From positions 1 to 6,728 of the forward strand of contig SMXV01000064.1 in NCBI GenBank assembly GCA_004356175.1: a stretch of 6,728 nucleotides of DNA, in the 5' to 3' direction. Shown here piece by piece: positions 5,275 through 6,728 of the stretch. The stretch is from Acidobacteriota bacterium (lineage in GTDB: Bacteria; Actinomycetota; Acidimicrobiia; Spongiisociales; UBA5794). Every line of letters starts with the position of its first letter. Position 1 is the stretch's first letter. Made by a program: the position numbers and the translations under genes. The notes under the pieces were generated by a model that had not been told where the DNA came from, ran no database searches, and saw only the letters and a list, made by a program, of their open reading frames with translations.

Positions 5275-6394
5275 GGTTAAGAATCTTCGGATCGCGGTTG
5301 CTGACGACCATCGATTGGTGCGCGGAGATCCAGGTCCGACAACCGAGGACGGCGAGGTGCTTCCGTCGGGATGGGTTGAAGTTCTTGTCGGCGTGTCGTA
5401 CTCGGTTGACGAAGGCGAGGTACTCGCGCTTGTAGGTGAGTCAGCATCGGGGAAGTCCCTGATGCTGATGGGGCCGTTTGCGCTGTTGTCGTCTGGCTCG
5501 CGCGTCATTGGTGGGACGGTCCAGTATCGAGGACATGAGTACAAGCCCTTCTATCCCTTCTCCGATGACGAGAGCATCGCCTATCAGAAGGAGCGCGATC
5601 AGCGCCGCATCGCGGGCACCGCGGTTGCAATGTACACCGATGAGGTGTTCGCAGAGCTCGTCGGTACCGATATCGGATTTCTCTTTCAGAATCCCATCGG
5701 ATCATGGACTCCGGACATTCCGATAGGAGAGCAGTCAGGCGAGAGTCTTGAGATGCATACGGACCTCTCGGAGGAGGAGATACAGACGAGGGTGCTTGAC
5801 GCCCTGGGCGAGGTGGACCTACCAAAATCCGGACGGTTGCTTCGTGCATTTCGCCATGAGCTGTCACGAGGCATGGCCCAACGAGCAATGCTTGCTGCGG
5901 CGCTCACGAAAGCGCCTCACCTGATGATTGCCGATGAACCACTCAATGGCCTCGACGCACCAAGTGCTGCCTCGATTCTGGAGCTGCTCAAAGATATGCG
6001 TGATCGCAGAGGGATGGCGATGGTACTTGTCAGTCACGACCTCGCCGCTGTTGCCGGGATTGCCGACCGGGTCGCCGTTGTGTACGGAGGTCAGATTGTC
6101 GAGACAGCGCCTGTGGTTGACATCTACCATCGACCGAAACATCCATACACCTCAGGACTTATAGGTTCGATTCCGAGTGCGAATCGAAGCCGGCTGCGGC
6201 ACATGAAGGGCGAGGCACCGAACCTGGTCGACATCTCTCACAGTGGCTGCTCGTTCGCGCCCCGATGCCCGTTTGCGACGGACATCTGCAGAGAGGTCGA
6301 TCCGCCTCCTACGTTCGTTGAAACGTCCGAGGTTCGGTGCCATCACGCGGCGAAGATCGAGCTGCCAGGCATTGATCGTCGAAATCAGTCCTGA
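5255..6394 (+). CDS. OppD/DppD-like ABC transporter ATP-binding protein, divergent
   Basis: The 379-residue protein has the nucleotide-binding domain of peptide/nickel-type importers. It shows Walker A GESASGKS (61-68, Lys67), Q-loop Gln145 in FLFQNP, signature LSRGMAQR (203-210), Walker B LMIADEP (Asp227, Glu228), GLDA D-loop and His261 in VSHDL. The C-terminal oligopeptide-transporter region follows, with HPYTSGLIGSIPS and the cysteine motif Cys332, Cys338, Cys345, Cys362. Two differences stand out. The signature has Arg205 where LSGGM has glycine. About 78 residues separate Walker A from the Q-loop, clearly longer than usual, with a charged insert around 92-134. An extra loop also lies near 17-38. 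The GTG at 5255 is chosen because AGGAGG ends 6 nt upstream and the domain then begins with PLFEVKNLRIAV; an upstream in-frame start would add an unrelated tail read inside the permease gene. No OppB/OppC-type permease or binding protein is visible. Confidence 0.9.
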   Translation: MPKPLFEVKNLRIAVADDHRLVRGDPGPTTEDGEVLPSGWVEVLVGVSYSVDEGEVLALVGESASGKSLMLMGPFALLSSGSRVIGGTVQYRGHEYKPFYPFSDDESIAYQKERDQRRIAGTAVAMYTDEVFAELVGTDIGFLFQNPIGSWTPDIPIGEQSGESLEMHTDLSEEEIQTRVLDALGEVDLPKSGRLLRAFRHELSRGMAQRAMLAAALTKAPHLMIADEPLNGLDAPSAASILELLKDMRDRRGMAMVLVSHDLAAVAGIADRVAVVYGGQIVETAPVVDIYHRPKHPYTSGLIGSIPSANRSRLRHMKGEAPNLVDISHSGCSFAPRCPFATDICREVDPPPTFVETSEVRCHHAAKIELPGIDRRNQS

Positions 6395-6728
6395 CTGTTT
6401 TTCCCGATGCCGAAGAGGCTCAGTACCGCGATGACGATTCCGAGAGCGATAGAGGGAAATAGGTTGCCTCCGAAGCTTCCCGCGTCGGTGGAGAACGCGG
6501 CGTTGAGTGCCTCCACCGGCTTGAGGTTGCGACGCGGTGCGGCGACATCTTCACCCGATTGAGATGGAATGGCATTCGGAGGAGCCACAGAAGTTACGGC
6601 CATTCCAGACTTCTCCACCATCAGGTCGTGATCCTCAGGGGAAATTTCGTCCCCTGGAGCATCGTCGCGATCGACGGTCGTTGCCGTGGATGTTGTGGTT
6701 GTCGTGCCGTCCGGAGGATCCGGTGCGA
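6385..6728 (-). CDS. unidentified protein with C-terminal membrane anchor, C-terminal part
   Basis: On the minus strand the frame is open from the right window edge to the TGA at 6385-6387, giving 114 full codons; the N-terminus lies outside. Reading toward the C-terminus there is a proline/aspartate stretch and a run of threonines (about 6687-6707, with GTTTTTSTATT). An acidic linker (DRDDAPGDEISPEDHD) and a polar Pro/Ser-rich region follow. A single hydrophobic helix LFPSIALGIVIAVLSLFGI and a short tail GKNSQD close the protein. This layout suggests an extracytoplasmic protein held in the membrane by one C-terminal helix behind a flexible, possibly modified Thr-rich spacer. The ATG at 6621 is probably internal. 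I do not recognise the family. The stop overlaps the convergent ATPase gene by 10 nt. Confidence 0.6.
   Translation of the reverse strand, partial: APDPPDGTTTTTSTATTVDRDDAPGDEISPEDHDLMVEKSGMAVTSVAPPNAIPSQSGEDVAAPRRNLKPVEALNAAFSTDAGSFGGNLFPSIALGIVIAVLSLFGIGKNSQD

Overview
The window looks like a piece of an actinobacterial chromosome. By eye the G+C content is moderately above half. The core gene order is rpsF-ssb-rpsR-rplI-dnaB. The single-strand binding protein has an actinobacterial-type OB-fold ending (EIGPSLRWATA), and several genes have TANNNT-type -10 boxes. The protein sequences suggest Acidimicrobiia or a relative, but that finer placement is only an impression from memory.

Layout. 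Positions 1-265 hold the C-terminal end of a TSUP (TauE/SafE-like) membrane protein. Then comes msrB (409-807), a methionine-R-sulfoxide reductase. It appears to be transcribed without a leader and ends in a strong stem-loop. From 825 to 891 lies a tandem array of a 7-bp unit. The replication/ribosome block runs from about 976 to 4255: a candidate promoter and structured leader, rpsF (S6), an imperfect hairpin, ssb, rpsR (S18, zinc-cysteine-free type), rplI (L9, overlapping rpsR by 4 nt), a structured 204-nt gap, and dnaB (replicative helicase). After dnaB come a small hairpin and a second array of the same heptamer in the opposite orientation (4304-4338). Next are a probably leaderless EamA-family permease gene (4387-5274) and an overlapping OppD/DppD-like ABC ATPase gene (5255-6394). 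At the right edge a minus-strand gene, cut by the window, encodes a Thr-rich protein with a C-terminal membrane anchor. It converges on the ATPase gene and overlaps it by 10 nt.

How the genes work together. S6, S18 and L9 are ribosomal proteins, SSB protects single-stranded DNA, and DnaB opens the replication fork. Their linkage is the usual bacterial coupling of translation and replication genes. MsrB repairs oxidised methionine and has no visible functional link to its neighbours. The EamA permease and the ABC ATPase are translationally coupled, but the ATPase lacks the usual OppB/OppC-type membrane partners inside the window.

No mobile element, phage, CRISPR or defence system was found. 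The most unusual signal is the pair of inverted heptamer arrays flanking the rpsF-dnaB block. Next in interest are the hairpins between genes of that block, the cysteine-free S18, and the divergent, enlarged ABC ATPase.
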